Assembly: GCF_024323335.1 (NCBI RefSeq)
Contig: NC_066584.1
Coordinates: 429,140,319-429,204,318 of the forward strand
Direction of reading: 5' to 3'
Length of the DNA: 64,000 nucleotides
Source of the DNA: Lathyrus oleraceus
Lineage: Eukaryota; Streptophyta; Magnoliopsida; Fabales; Fabaceae
Positions 1 to 11,598 of this stretch are shown here, piece after piece. A program made the translations under genes and the position numbers. How positions within the stretch are numbered: position 1 is the stretch's first letter; every line of letters starts with the position of its first letter. A model generated the notes under the pieces. That model was not told the origin of the DNA and searched no databases. It was given only the letters and a program-made list of their open reading frames with translations.

Positions 1-28
1 TAATCCTTTGTTGTGTGTATATCTATAG

Positions 29-391
29 AATTTCCCCCGAGAAGTAACAAAAAAGTGTCTATATTGGAATCAGAATGCAATTAAGTTTATTGGTGATGAT
101 ACTAGGAAGAGCTATTATGGAGAGGTTCATTGTGCCAAGAGGAACATAAATATTGTGAAGAAGGAGAAGTTTATTGGAAGTGGATGGTATGAGTACATGA
201 AAAAGAAAAGGCTAAGAAGAGAAGATAAGCTGGGATTTACCATTCACAATCCTCTTGATAAGCTGTATGTGTCCTTGTTAAAATCGATGAGAAAGGTCGG
301 AGAAAGAGTTGAAGAGTTTGACACTTATGAATGGTGGTTTGGTGTATGTTATTGCTGGGCTTGGTATGAAATTGTCTTAATAGGATTGTAG
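29..391 (+). pseudogene. B3-like domain protein, second exon, unit 1 (5' part outside window)
   Basis: Following an acceptor (TATAG at 24-28), a 120-codon frame starts NFPREVTKK and runs to a TAG at 389-391. Its middle reads like the C-terminal half of a plant B3 DNA-binding domain: GSGWYEYMKKKRLRREDKL resembles the family pattern of a Gly-Trp strand, a basic stretch, then Leu-x-x-Gly-Asp. Here the usual Gly of the Gly-Asp pair is Glu (RREDKL), unlike units 2 and 3, which keep GD. The first exon lies to the left of the window. B3 domains bind DNA through a pseudobarrel; whether this short version does is unknown. It is listed as a pseudogene because only part is visible and no complete start is seen. 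Confidence 0.5.
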
Positions 392-415
392 TATATGGAT
401 AATGGTTATGGGGAA

Positions 416-540
416 TCCCTACAAAAAACGAGTAAATTATGGCGATTTAATTGGGTCGGTTAAGGAAACCGCCATAATTGAACGTATATTATGTCGGTTT
501 TTTCGGACGCCATAATATTATTCAAAATGGCGCTTACTTT
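416..540 (+). mobile_element. Degenerate CACTA-like terminus with hairpins, unit 1
   Basis: This is the counterpart of the CACTAC motifs at 3290 and 6104. The terminus is altered to CCCTACAAAAAAC. It is followed by TTATGGCGATTT, AAACCGCCATAA and TTATGTCGGTTT segments that form diverged inverted pairs. Plant CACTA (En/Spm) elements typically start CACTAC and carry short inverted subterminal repeats, so this is read as a decayed end. No matching GTAGTG end was found in the window. Confidence 0.4.
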
Positions 541-898
541 TATTTTTCTCCTAATTTTTATCTGTTTTTTCTCTATTTATTTCTTTTTGCCTTTTTTTTT
601 ATAGATTTTGTTGCTCAAAAAATTAAATGTATCATTTTTTCATTATAAAAGATTCTTAACACGTGTAATGAAATAATTTTTTATTAACATTAATATATAT
701 AAGATATTTTACAAAAAAAATAGAAGACTCTCTCTCACACTTCTCTTTCTTTCTCTCACGCTGAAAACCCAATCCCTATTAAAACAATTGAGCCGAGTGG
801 TCATCGCTTCTGAGATTTTCCGAAAACCCACCGCCATAAACTTCCCTTTCTTTCATCTGTGCATTTCACTGTTTCGGGGTTGTTCAATTTTCCTTCTG

Positions 899-1039
899 AT
901 GAAGGAAGAAATGTTAGATTTCATAGAATCTTCAAATTTCAAAGATTTCGAGGACGATGTTGTTTCATTCCCATCAACAAAGTGGTTACGAATATGTTAT
1001 GTAATTTGTTCATCTCTCTATGTTGTGTTACTCTTCTAA
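899..1039 (+). other. Candidate 5' exon of the B3-like unit gene (unit 1; also 3711 and 6526)
   Basis: Downstream of a CT-rich leader (721-770) and a stretch repeated in all three units, a frame begins MKEEMLDFIESSNFKDFEDD. Unit 2 (ATG at 3711) has MKEEMLGFIESPNFKDFEDD and a stop right after the shared segment. Unit 3 (ATG at 6526) lost one base in the TCTTCAAATTTC segment, which shifts the frame. Conservation of the acidic peptide between units 1 and 2 is the only support for coding. It could be the first exon of the B3-like gene about 1.6 kb downstream, or a leader without coding role. No splice donor is convincing. Confidence 0.25.
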
Positions 1040-2654
1040 TTTAAATTTTTATTAATTATTTGATTTCATTGGTTTTTAATCGACTTTGTGAGCATATCCA
1101 GATATTAAAAAAGATCGAGTACAACACATTTTCTTTTAATGGACAGGATAGAATTTCATTTTACTTAATATTTAATACTTTCTCATTGTGATGGTGAAGG
1201 GGATTTTTAATAATACCATGTTTCTTTCAAAACACAAATTGGAAACAAAATTGGTCTTCAGGTGAGACCTATTTTCATCATGAAGCTTGATAGACTCTCA
1301 TAATGACACATATGGAAGATTATAATGAAATTTCTGAGGTAGCTCATACTGCTACCGGTGGTTTATCTATGGAAATGGTCGCCGGTTTGAAATTTTTCTA
1401 TTGCATTAAGATGATGTTTAGATTCTAGTGTATTATAATATAATAATGTATTATAATCGATCTGCAAAATTTTATGATGATATATCTAGAAGGGCTCATG
1501 TTCACCTTATAAGATAATTGTTTTCCCTTTCTAACCTTCATGCTTCACTATCAACTCCACTTGCCTCATAGAATGATATATCATAAAATAAAGTTGCAAC
1601 TTCATGAGGAATGTGATTATTTCTTTTAAACTTGTTTTTGGACATTATATATCACTTATTTTTGGAAAGCCACCTAGATAGTTTTCTTATGAAAAGATAG
1701 AAAAGGTTTAGTCCAAGGAATACTTAAAGATGGCCACTTTGTTGCAATTGAACAGTTTAAATTTAATGGCTCCCCCACATATAAATTATTGTTTTAAGCT
1801 CTGTTGTTGAATATGATTTTATACTTTTAGTAATGTGAAGAATCTGGTCTACAACTGATATATGTAATAATTTATTGGGTTTCCTGTTTGCATCATTTAC
1901 ACGATACGATATTGAGTATTCACCAACTTCCAACAGTTATTGCTTAGACCTTTATTGTTTATTATATCTTAATATGAATATATTTTACAAAAATCCATTC
2001 ATAGAGAACAAAAAGCTATTCACACGAAACTCTATTAATTATTGTAAATTTAGTATTTTGTGTTTTTCTACTCTTGTTTAGTTAATTTTTAGGCCAGAGA
2101 GTTTGCTTAGGTTTAATATTAACAGTTTCTTATGTTGGAGTAGCTGGTGTTTTTTTTTGTTACTTTTTATTTGGTCTGGGTTTTTATTTATTTGTTTTTT
2201 TCTAATTTGGTACTATTGAAGGTGTGTTCTTTAGTTCAACTCTTACAACGTTTGTTACTGTCTTGAATATATTGATTATAAAGTTATAAAATTGATACAG
2301 CGTAGGCATAATTGCATAATAAGAGAAAAGAAATCTAATTTGGGTTTACTTTTTTTTCTCTAGAAAATTGTGAATTATGGAGATTAAAACATCCATTATC
2401 CACAACAAAAAACTTTTAATTCAAGTATATTATGGTGTCTTGTGCGGCGGTTAATGTGAAAATGTCATGTTTTTACTTAGCTGCAGCCAAAACTATAACG
2501 TTTTTGGAAAATGGATTTTCGTAAATTATGGTAGTTGAAACCACTGTAAAATCACTTTACTAACCGCCATAAGTTGTTATGTATTTCCTGATAAGTTGTT
2601 TTATGTATCTCCGTATAATGCAGGGAAGAGAACCTAGGAGAAGAAGAAAAGTAA

Positions 2655-3264
2655 GATTTGAAGGAGGTCCATGTTATTTTGTGGGAAGCATTCAGGGATC
2701 CCAACCAAGATAAGGACAACAACAATTCAAATGACGACAATGAAGACTACACGATATATGAGCTTTATTGGGAAAGAGAAATCATCTTTGGCTACAAAGC
2801 TCGAAAGAATGTGCTGGTAAGAGTGAGTAGAAAATATTGGAAAGTTTATTATTTTGTTAAAACACATACATGTTAATCCTTTGTTGTGTGTATATCTATA
2901 GAATCTCCCCCGAGAAGTAACAAAAAAGTGTATGTATTGGAATCAGAATGCAATTAAGTTTATTGATGATCATACTGGGTATAGCTATTATGGAGAGGTT
3001 CATTGTGCAAAGAGGAACAAAAAGATTGTGAAGAAGGAGAAGTTTATTGGAAGTGGGTGGTATGAGTACGTGAAAAATAAGAGGCTAAGAAGAGGAGATA
3101 AGTTGGGATTTAGCATTGGCAATCCTCTGGATAAGTTGTATGTGTCCTTGTTAAAATCGATGAGAAAGGGCGGAGAAAGATTTGAGGAATTAGACACTTA
3201 TGAATGGTGGTTTGGTATATGTTATTGTTGGCCTTGTTATGAAACTGTCTTAATGGTGTTATAG
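2655..3264 (+). CDS. B3-like DNA-binding domain protein, two visible exons (unit 2)
   Basis: Two exons are read: 2655-2816 and 2902-3264, with an 85-base intron (GTAAGAGTG donor, CTATAG acceptor) in phase 0. Exon 1 encodes an acidic Asn/Asp-rich stretch (NNNSNDDNEDY) and ends KARKNVL. Exon 2 begins NLPREVTKK, like the start of a B3 pseudobarrel, continues through YGEVHCAKRNKK and GSGWYEYVKNKRLRRGDKL, and ends with a Trp/Cys-rich tail. An in-frame TAA at 2652-2654 precedes exon 1 and no ATG lies in it, so a start would have to come from an upstream exon. B3 proteins are plant transcription factors; this one is short and sits in a repeat, so function is doubtful. The B3 call rests on pattern recognition. 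Confidence 0.5.
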
Positions 3265-3289
3265 TATATGGATAATGGTTTTGGGCAGT

Positions 3290-3440
3290 CACTACAAAAA
3301 AACGGGTAAGTTATGGCGGTTTAATTAGGTCGGTTAAGGAAACTGCCATAATTGAACGTATATTATGTCGGTTTCTCCGAACGCCATAATATTATTCAAT
3401 GTATGGCGGTTTGAATCGCCACTATGTACGTAGACTATCC
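3290..3440 (+). mobile_element. CACTA-like terminus and subterminal hairpins, unit 2
   Basis: CACTACAAAAAAACGGG starts at 3290, about 25 bases after the B3-like stop codon. It is followed by hairpin-forming pairs: TTATGGCGGTTT with AAACTGCCATAA, ATTATGTCGGTTT with GAACGCCATAAT, and GGCGGTTTG with an AATCGCC arm. CACTAC plus arrays of short inverted subterminal repeats is the hallmark of CACTA DNA transposons. The opposite terminus and a transposase were not found. Confidence 0.55.
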
Positions 3441-5468
3441 AATTCAAAATAGCACCCACTTATCTTTTTTTGCTTATTTTTATCTTTTTTTCTCTATTTA
3501 TTTCATCTTAACTTTTTTTTATAAATTTTGTTTCTCAAAAAATTAAATGTATCATTTTTTTTCATTATAAAAACCTCTTAACACATGTAATGACACAAAT
3601 TGAGTGGAGTGGTCATCGCTTCTGAGATTTTTCGAACACCCACCGCCATAAACTTCCCTTTATTTCATCTATGCATTTCACCATTTCGAGGTTGTTCAAT
3701 TTTCCTTTGGATGAAGGAAGAAATGTTAGGGTTCATAGAATCTCCAAATTTCAAAGATTTCGAGGACGATGTTGCTTCATTCACATCTACAAAGTGATTA
3801 CGAATACATTTTGTAATTTGTTCATCTCTCTATGTTGTGTTACTCTTCTAATTTTCATTTTTATTAGTTATTTGATTTCATTGGTTTTTACTCGATTTGG
3901 TGAGCATATTTAGATATTAAAATAGATCGTGTACAACACATTTTCTTTTAATGGACAAGATAAAATTTCATTTTACTTAATATTTAATACTTTCTCATTG
4001 TGATGGTGAAAGGGATTTTTAATAATACAATGTTTCTTTCAAAACACAAATTGGAAACAAAATTGGTCTTCAGGTGAGACCTAACTTCATCATGAAGCTT
4101 GATAGATTTACATAAAGAAACATATGGAAGATTATAATGAAAATTTTGAGGTAGCAAATACTGCTACCGGTGGTTTCTCTATGGAAATGGTCGCCGATTT
4201 GAAATTTTTCTGTTGCATTAAGATGATACTTAGATTCTAGTGTATTATAATGAAATAACGTATTATAATCTATCAGTAAAATTTTATGATGATATATCTA
4301 AAAGGGCCCATGTTCACCTTACAAGATAATTGTTTTCCCTTTTTAACCTCCATGCTTCACCATCAACTCCACTTGCCTCATAGAATGATATATCATAAAA
4401 TAAAGTTGCAACTTCATGAGGTATGTGATTATTTCTTTTATACTTATTTTTCGACATTATATATTACTTATTTTTGGAAAGCCACCTAGATAGTTTTCTT
4501 ATGAAAAGATAGAAAAGGTTTAGACCAAGGAATACTTAAAGATGGCCACTTTGTTGCAATTAAACAGTTTAAATTTAATGGCTCCCCCACATATAAATTA
4601 TTGTTTTAAGCTCTGTTGTTGAATATGATTTTATACTTTTAGTAATGTGAAGATTTTGGTCTACAACTGATATATGTAATAATTTATTGGGTTTCCTGTT
4701 TGCATCATTTACACGGTACGATATTGAGTATTCACCAACTTCCAACAGTTATTGCTTAGACCTTTATTGTTTATTATATCTTAATCTGAATATTTTTTAT
4801 AAAAATCCATTCATAGAGAACAAAAAGGTATTCACACGAAATCTATTAATTATTGTATATTTAGTATTTTGTGTTTTTCTACTCTTGTTTAGTTAATTTT
4901 AAGGTCAGAGAATTTGCTTAGGTTTAATATTAACAGTTTCTTATGTTGGAGTAGCTGGTGTTTTTTTTTGTTACTTTTTATTTGGTCTGGGTTTTTATTT
5001 ATTTGTTTTTTTCTAATTTGGTACTATTTAAGGTGTGTTCTCTAGTTCAACTCTTGCAAAGTTTGTTACTGTTTTGAATCTATTCATTATAAAGTTATAA
5101 AATTGATACAGCGTAGGCATAATTGCATAATAAGAGAAAAGAAATCTAATTTGGGTTTGCTTTTTTTCTCTAGAAAATTGTGAATTATGGCGATTAAAAC
5201 AGCCATTATCCACAACAAAAAACCATCATTTTAATTCAAGTATATTATGGCGTTTTGTGCGGCGATTAATGTGAAAACGTCATTTTTCTCTTAGCTGCAG
5301 CCAAAACTACAGCGTTTTTGGAAAATGGATTTTCGTAAATTATGGCAATTGAAACCACCCTAAAATCACTTTACTAACCGCCATAAGTTGTTATGTATTT
5401 CCTGATAAGTTGTTTTATGTATCTCCGTATAATGCAGGGAAGAGAACCTAGGAGAAGAAGAAAAGTAA

Positions 5469-6078
5469 GATTTGAAGGAGGTCCATGTTATTTTGTGGGA
5501 AGCATTCAGGGATCCCAACCAAGATAAGGACAACAACAATTCAAATGACGACAATGAAGACTACACGATATATGAGCTTTATTGGGAAAAAGAAATCATT
5601 TTTGGCTACAAAGCTAGAAAGAATGTGTTGGTAAGAGTGAATAAGAAATATTGGAAACTTTCTTATTTTGTTAATACACATACATGTTAATCCTTTGTTG
5701 TGTGTATATCTATAAAATTTCCCCAGAGAAGTAACAAAAAAGTGTATGTATTGGAATCAGAATGCAATTAAGTTTATTGATGATGATACTGGGTATAGCT
5801 ATTATGGAGAGGTTCATTTTGCAAAGAGGAACAAAAAGATTGTGAAGAAGGAGAAGTTTATTGGAAGTGGGTGGTATGAGTACGTGAAAAATAAGAGGTT
5901 AAGAAGAGGAGATAAGTTGGGATTTAGCATTGGCAATCCTCTGGATAAGCTGTATGTGTCCTTGTTAAAATCGATGAGAAAGGGCAGAGAAAGAGTTGAG
6001 GAATTAGACACTTATGAATGGTGGTTTGGTATATGTTATTGTTGGCCTTATTATGAAACTGTCTTAATGGTGTTGTAG
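5469..6078 (+). pseudogene. B3-like domain protein, unit 3, splice acceptor lost
   Basis: Same model as unit 2: exon 1 at 5469-5630 and exon 2 at 5716-6078. The acceptor AG present in units 1 and 2 is AA here (G to A at 5715), so normal splicing of this intron is not expected. The exon frames themselves stay open, including GSGWYEYVKNKRLRRGDKL and the C-terminal Trp/Cys-rich tail. The in-frame TAA before exon 1 is shared with unit 2. Reading continues past 6104 into another CACTAC terminus. Confidence 0.5.
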
Positions 6079-6103
6079 TATATGGATAATGGTTATGGGC
6101 AGT

Positions 6104-6255
6104 CACTACAAAAAAACGGGTAAGTTATGGCGGTTTAATTAGGTCGGTTAAGGAAACCGCCATAATTGAACGTATATTATGTCGGTTTTTCCGAACGCCA
6201 TAATATTATTCAATGTACGGCGGTTTGAACCGCCACTATGTACGTAGACTTTCCA
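6104..6255 (+). mobile_element. CACTA-like terminus and subterminal hairpins, unit 3
   Basis: CACTACAAAAAAACGGG starts at 6104, exactly 2814 bases after the unit-2 copy. The hairpin arms are cleaner here: TTATGGCGGTTT pairs perfectly with AAACCGCCATAA, and GGCGGTTTG is followed by AACCGCC. The 6256-7255 stretch holds the leader, the frameshifted short ORF and AT-rich filler, and then the unit breaks off. Confidence 0.55.
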
Positions 6256-7613
6256 ATTCAAAATAGCGCTCACTTTTCTTTTTCTCCTTATTTTTATCTT
6301 TTTTTTCTTTATTTATTTCATCTGACCTTTTTTTTTATAGATTTTGTTTCTCAAAAAATTAAACGTAGAATTGTTTTCATTATAAAAGCCTCTTAACACG
6401 TGTAATGACACAAATTGAGTCGAGTGGTCATCGCTTCTGAGATTTTTCGAACACCCACCGCCATAAACTTCCCTTTATTTCATCTGTGCATTTCACCATT
6501 TCGGGGTTGTTCGATTTTCCTTTGGATGATGGAAGAAATGTTAGGGTTCATGGAGTCTTCAATTTCAAAGATTTCGAGGACGATGTTGCTTCATTCACAT
6601 CAACAAAGTGCTTACGAATACGTTTTGTAATTTGTTCATCTCTCTATGTTGTGTTACTCTTCTAATTTTCATTTTAATTAGTTATTTGATTTCAGTGGTT
6701 TTTACTCGACTTGGTGAGCATATCTAGATATTAAAATAGATCGAGTACAACACATTTTCTTTTAATGGACATGATAAAATTTCATTTTACTTAATATTTA
6801 ATACTTTCTCATTGTGATGGTGAAGGGGATTTTTAATAATACAATGTTTCTTTCAAAACACAAATTGGAGACAAAATTGGTCTTCAGGTGAGACCTAATT
6901 TCATCATGAAGCTTGATAGATTTACATAAAGAAACATATGGAAGATAATGAAAATTTTGAGGTAGCTAATACTGCTACCGATGGTTTCTTTATGGAAATG
7001 GTCGCCGGTTTGAAATTTTTCTCTTGCATTAAGATGATATTTAGATTCTAGTGTATTATAATGAAATAACGTATTATAATCTATCTGCAAAATTTTATGA
7101 TGATATATCTAAAAGGGCTCATGTTCACCTTACAAGATAATTGTTTTCCCTTTCTAACCTTCATGCTTCACTATCAACTCCACTTGCCTCATAGAATGAT
7201 ATATCATAAAATAAAGTTGCAACTTCATGAGGTATGTGATAATTTCTTTTATACTGATTAAAACATTATCATAATATTGACAATAGAAACTATTCAAATA
7301 GTCTAAGACTTATAGAGTTGCCCGCTCAACCCCAAAGTTGATATATCGCAATGTTACTGTCGAACTTTCAACATTAAACAAAGTGCTTAGTGGGAGACAA
7401 CCCGCCTCTTTTTTTTAATTTGTTATTGATTTTGTTATATTTATGTTTTGCATTTTAAGTGTTTTCCTTCTTTGACTATTACTTTTATTTTGCTCCCTTT
7501 CCTTGATTCTATGCAGTAATGTACTTGTTGTTTCTCGCTACTAACTTAGTAATATTGAATACTGATTAACAGACAAACTTATAACTAGTTAGTAACTAAC
7601 TTTCATCATGTAA

Positions 7614-8846
7614 CAAGTAGATACAGTTTTCAGAGGCAGAGTTCAGAGAAGGTGTTATGATTATTTAGCTAAGAAGGATATGGCTTTATCCATATATTAT
7701 GATGGACCTACCATGGATAGGCTAGGTATCCGAGATAGTATCTTGTTTATGTTTAACCAGCTAGGTTGGGAGAATGCTGCTATTAAGAGAAGGTTTGTCA
7801 CATACCGTGAGCTTACCCTAGAAATCCTTAGCTCCCTAGTTTACAACCCCGAGCATGGTTATGGACTCAACAAATGGTTGATTTCCTTTAGGCTGTTTGG
7901 TATGGATTTCACTTATAACCGTAGGGACCTTGCTGACCTTCTAGGATTCCCTAGTGGCCCATTTGTATTCACTATCCGCCAGGAGGAATTAATCGATGAC
8001 ATTGACTTAGATTACTTTTGGGGTAGTTTAACTAGAGATCACCACCCTGACCCACACCAGATGCACTCCCAAATAATACACAACCCTGCTATCCGCTACT
8101 TCCACAAAATACTAGCCCACACCCTATTTGGAAAAGAAGAGAACAACACATTAGTGTCAAGGGATGAACTTTTCATCTTACTCTGTGTCGACCAAGGTCG
8201 ACATGTCAATGATGTAACATTTATGATGGAAAGATTTGTTTACCTTGCAAAGAACAATTGCGCCCCAATCATAATAGGCGGCCTAGTAACCATGATAGTT
8301 GATGCCATTGGACTTAGACGCCCACTTAACGAGCGTACACCTTTTGGAAACATCCGACCCATGGATATTGACTTTTGCTTCGACCGAAGAATTTTAGGAA
8401 ACCTTGGGCCGAATACTTTTGACTACCTAATTAATAATGAAGTTGTCCAGCTATTTACCTTACCAAACCATGAGAGAACAAGTGTTCATAACCGAAATAA
8501 CTGGCTATATGATTTAGATGAACATCACATTGCTCCCCCTTAACCTCCTGAGACACCACCTATTTATGCATATTTAGATGACCCTATCTCTATTGATGAA
8601 TCTGACCCTGAAACCCCTTGAAACTACTATAATCTGGATGAACCAGAAATTCCATCCTATGCCGAAAATATGACCATAATCCTTACCCGTTTGGATGGTT
8701 TCCGTACTTACATTACTAATGTGAAAGATTAACTAAAAAGCATGCGCCTTGATGTCTTAGGCTTAATGGATGTCGTCGTTAAACAATTTGATCACTTGAA
8801 CCAGGTTGTAGCTGCTTTGGGACAACATCGTGGCTACTTACTTTGA
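7614..8846 (+). pseudogene. Athila-type ORF after pol (ORFa), three premature stops
   Basis: The frame is open from 7614, with the first ATG at 7680. It resembles the 'retrotransposon ORF-1' family found in the envelope position of Athila/Cyclops elements: PEHGYGLNKWLISFRLFGMD, then IHNPAIRYFHKILAHTLFGK, then GGLVTMIVDAIGLRRPL. These are the same landmarks seen in ORFb and in element B. The frame stops at TAA 8541-8543, but the same frame continues as recognisable coding sequence through TGA 8619-8621 and TAA 8730-8732, to a natural-looking TGA at 8844-8846 after KQFDHLNQVVAALGQ. Three point-type stops therefore separate it from a longer ancestor. Function of this protein family is not established; an envelope role is only a suggestion from position. 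Confidence 0.7.
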
Positions 8847-9267
8847 TCGCTGAATTTTCCTACTCACACTAAAGCAATGAGGACAATGCTATGTTTTAGT
8901 GTGGGGAGGGAGCACTTTATTGCTATTATTCTTTTAATGCTTACTGTTACATTTAACTTTAGTCTTTACATTTTATCTAAATGACATTGTTATTTCTTTT
9001 GCTTCTATGATCAATTTAATTTACCTCCGTCAGTTTAATTTTGTTATTTTACTACTGTTAATTCCATACTGCTGCTATTTTATTTTGTACTGCTGCTGCG
9101 ATTATTTTATTACTGTGTTTCTATATGTTTACTATCTTTACCTTATTCTAGTTATTATAATATCTATTTTTGCTATGGTACTGACAGTGTAATTCACTCA
9201 TAACATGCAAACAGTTAGAAATTAAGCATGCAGTAAATTTTTTATTTTTTGGCGTTTTTGCAAAAAT

Positions 9268-9380
9268 GTGACCGTTGCATGTGACGATCGTCACATGAAG
9301 CGTCACGCCCGTTACACATGGAGCGTTACATAAGACTGTTACGCGTGATGACCGTAACAGCCCTGTGACGCTCATCACGG
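9268..9380. promoter_or_regulatory. GTGACG/CGTCAC palindrome array upstream of ORFb (element A)
   Basis: The array includes a perfect 20-base palindrome, CATGTGACGATCGTCACATG at 9278-9297, and several decayed relatives (GCGTCACGCCCGTTAC, GTGACGCTCATCAC). A TATTAAAATAA box (9406-9416) and a CT-rich leader follow before the ORFb ATG at 9599. The layout mimics an LTR promoter. TGACG is the core of TGA-type bZIP sites, which is a possible but unproven reading. Confidence 0.6.
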
Positions 9381-9598
9381 ATCCATAACGCACGTTCTGT
9401 TTCCCTATTAAAATAAGCGCACTTCTCTTCTTCTTCCTCATCTACTCCTTCTGTTTACTTAACCATCCCACTCACACCACTTATTTCTCCATTAACCCTT
9501 CCATCACCTCCTATTTTAAGCAAGAAACAAGTGAGTTTCCTATAACTCACGAAATCCATCTCTTCCACCAAAACCTAAATTTGCATACTCCATACTCC

Positions 9599-10974
9599 AT
9601 GGCCCGTCAAGAGAGACCTGCTCTTGACCTTTCAAAGATCATATTTAGAGAGGGAGAAGCCGACGAATGACAAAGAGACAACTACCTCAGGTTCTATCAA
9701 TGTTCAGTCCAACCTACGAGGTACATTGGTAATGACTGTCTGACGGAGTTGGGGCTGTCAGATGGAGTGGAATGGATGTTGAACACCTCTGGTTTGACGC
9801 AACTCTGCACCAACCCACAACCAACTTATGAGGCGCTGACCCTGGAATTCTTGAGTTTGTTATCCTATATAACACCTCCCGGTGCAACTCAGTTTCTCAC
9901 TGGACTCGCCACATTTAGAATGTTCGGCACCGAGTATTCCTTGAACCAAACTCAAACAGTGTGAATACTTGGTTTCCGACATGGAGATGGAGTTCACTGT
10001 TGTCCCTGACGGATGGTCGGAAATAGCATTTGGAGTGTGGCACAACCTTACCAACGTGAATGTCACAAGCTGGGATGCACTCAATGCAACGTACATCCAC
10101 AACCCGGCTATCAGATATTTCTACCGAGTCTTAGGACACACGGTCTTCGGAAGAGTCAACAACCATAAGGTAAACTCTAAGAAGCTTTTCTTCCTTCACT
10201 GTGTGTTCACTCCGGTGGCGTTCAATGCCACCCTGTTCTTGTTGGCCAACATCCAGGCTGCATGCATGAGAGGCAACACGACATTTTGTTTTGGAGGAAT
10301 CATCACCTCCATAGCATTAGGCCTGAATCTGGGGGATAGGCTCGCCAACTTACCTGTCTTGTTGGCCGAGTTCCTCAATATCGACTATTATCGTTCCTCG
10401 CACCTCATCAAGATCAAAGACGATGGGAGATACCACCTTGTGGTTCAGAACAAGATAGTTTGATGCATCATTATGCCTAACAGGAATCGTATAGATCCGC
10501 AGAATATGGCAAATTGGATTTTCAATCTGAATGCTCCTGAGCCCAATGAAGAAGATCCTAATAATAATGGAGCTGATGAAATTGAAGAAGAACTGGACCG
10601 ACAGGTGCCACAGCCACCTCCTGAGCATGCTGCAGAGACATCTTCCCGAAGCCAACGAAAAAATGAGCACCGACCCGCCACCTTGGAAGACATCTATGCT
10701 GAGATGTTGCGACATAACCAGAGGATGGAAGAGCGCCAAATGAAAAATGATGCAAGCGATCCAACAAATATAAAGAGACCAGCATGACTATGCAAACTGG
10801 CATGACCAAGGGATGGTGGAACTTTCCAAAGAGATGAGTGCCTTGACACATCGTGTTGATGCCATCCAGGAGTACACTCAGCATGTGGGGTTGGATCTTA
10901 CCCAGCGTGGTAGAAGTGAACGTGCACGAGCAAGAGTTAGAACATGTAGAGGCCAATGTCGTGGCGAAGAGTAG
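9599..10974 (+). pseudogene. Athila-type second ORF (ORFb) of element A, stops and frameshifts
   Basis: A start ATG at 9599 follows a leader. Codon 24 is TGA (9668-9670). The same frame then gives recognisable family sequence up to TGA at 9962-9964. The reading shifts frame near 9960, giving IHNPAIRYFYRVLGHTVFGR and GGIITSIALGLNLGDRLANL until TGA 10461-10463. After this stop an acidic Pro/Asn-rich tail (MPNRNRIDPQNMANWIFNL) stays in that frame to 10787, and a further frame change leads to TAG at 10972-10974. Landmarks match ORFa and ORFb of element B. No working protein can be expected. 10975-11530 is 3' UTR with the conserved phrase and no gene. Confidence 0.65.
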
Positions 10975-11530
10975 TGATCCTCCTGTTTCTCCCCTTTTCT
11001 CACTTTATTTTGTCGCATTGAGGATAATGCTTTGTTTAAGTGAGGGAGGGAATCCTTGTCTTTCGTTTATTTGTTTCTATTTTTAGCCATAACAAAAAAT
11101 TTGTCTTTCGTTTATTTGTTCCTATCTAATCGTTCATTTATTTCTATCTAATTTGCCATAACAAAATTTTTTGTTCTTATGTTAAATGCATACCATATGA
11201 GTATATGGGTTGTCTTACATAGGTTCTGTTAGGAAGCTGAGAAAAATCTAACAAGATTGATATTGTCCTGACACCTTAGATCTCTCACTTTTGCGAGATC
11301 AGTTTGAATACCCATTATACTGATACCTTAAGTCTCCGTTCCAGATTAACCCCTAGTAGTTTATACTAGCAGTCAGCACCGTCTTAAACACAAACCATGT
11401 GAAGAGCCGATGAATATAAGTGATTGATGCCTACGAATTAAGAAGATCCTTCATACTTTTGCTATCGAGAAATTGAAAATGCGCCATACAAACGGTTGCA
11501 AGATATACAAAAGGAAAGAAAAAACCTGTT

Positions 11531-11598
11531 GCCGGTTGGTTCAGAGGTACCTGGTACTGGACTCGGTAGGGCGAACTACGGTTCGATCCCCCACAACC
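11531..11598 (+). ncRNA. tRNA-like block with pol III box A and box B
   Basis: GGTTCGATCCC at 11580-11590 matches the box B consensus exactly. TTGGTTCAGAGG at 11536-11547 resembles box A, and the spacing of about 33 bases is normal for a tRNA. A diverged counterpart at the same place in element B (about 18125-18185, minus strand) keeps the box A-like part and loses box B. No full cloverleaf is evident, so this is more likely a tRNA-derived fold or relic inside the 3' UTR than a tRNA gene. Confidence 0.4.

Larger units (their letters stand above)
1..7255 (+). repeat. Tandem array of ~2.8-kb units with B3-like gene
   Basis: The same sequence recurs at 1, 2874 and 5688 (periods about 2.87 and 2.81 kb). 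The first unit lacks its start because the window opens inside its intron. The third stops matching near 7255, where Athila-type sequence begins. Each unit holds, in order: a B3-like second exon, a CACTAC motif with hairpins, a pyrimidine-rich leader and short ORF, about 1.5 kb of AT-rich DNA without a convincing frame, then the first B3-like exon. Units differ by scattered substitutions and small indels. Whether the array is a transposon that captured a gene or a tandemly duplicated gene with embedded transposon ends is not decided. Confidence 0.85.

Noticed and set aside
2552..2740. Minus-strand ORF repeated at 5366-5554
   Set aside because: Antisense shadow of the B3-like first exon; its conservation follows from the repeat.
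9007..9192. Hydrophobic 61-codon ORF after ORFa
   Set aside because: T-rich spacer gives a membrane-like peptide by composition; no counterpart in element B.
11531..11598. A functional tRNA gene
   Set aside because: Boxes A and B are present but I could not draw an acceptor stem or anticodon arm; kept only as a tRNA-like block.
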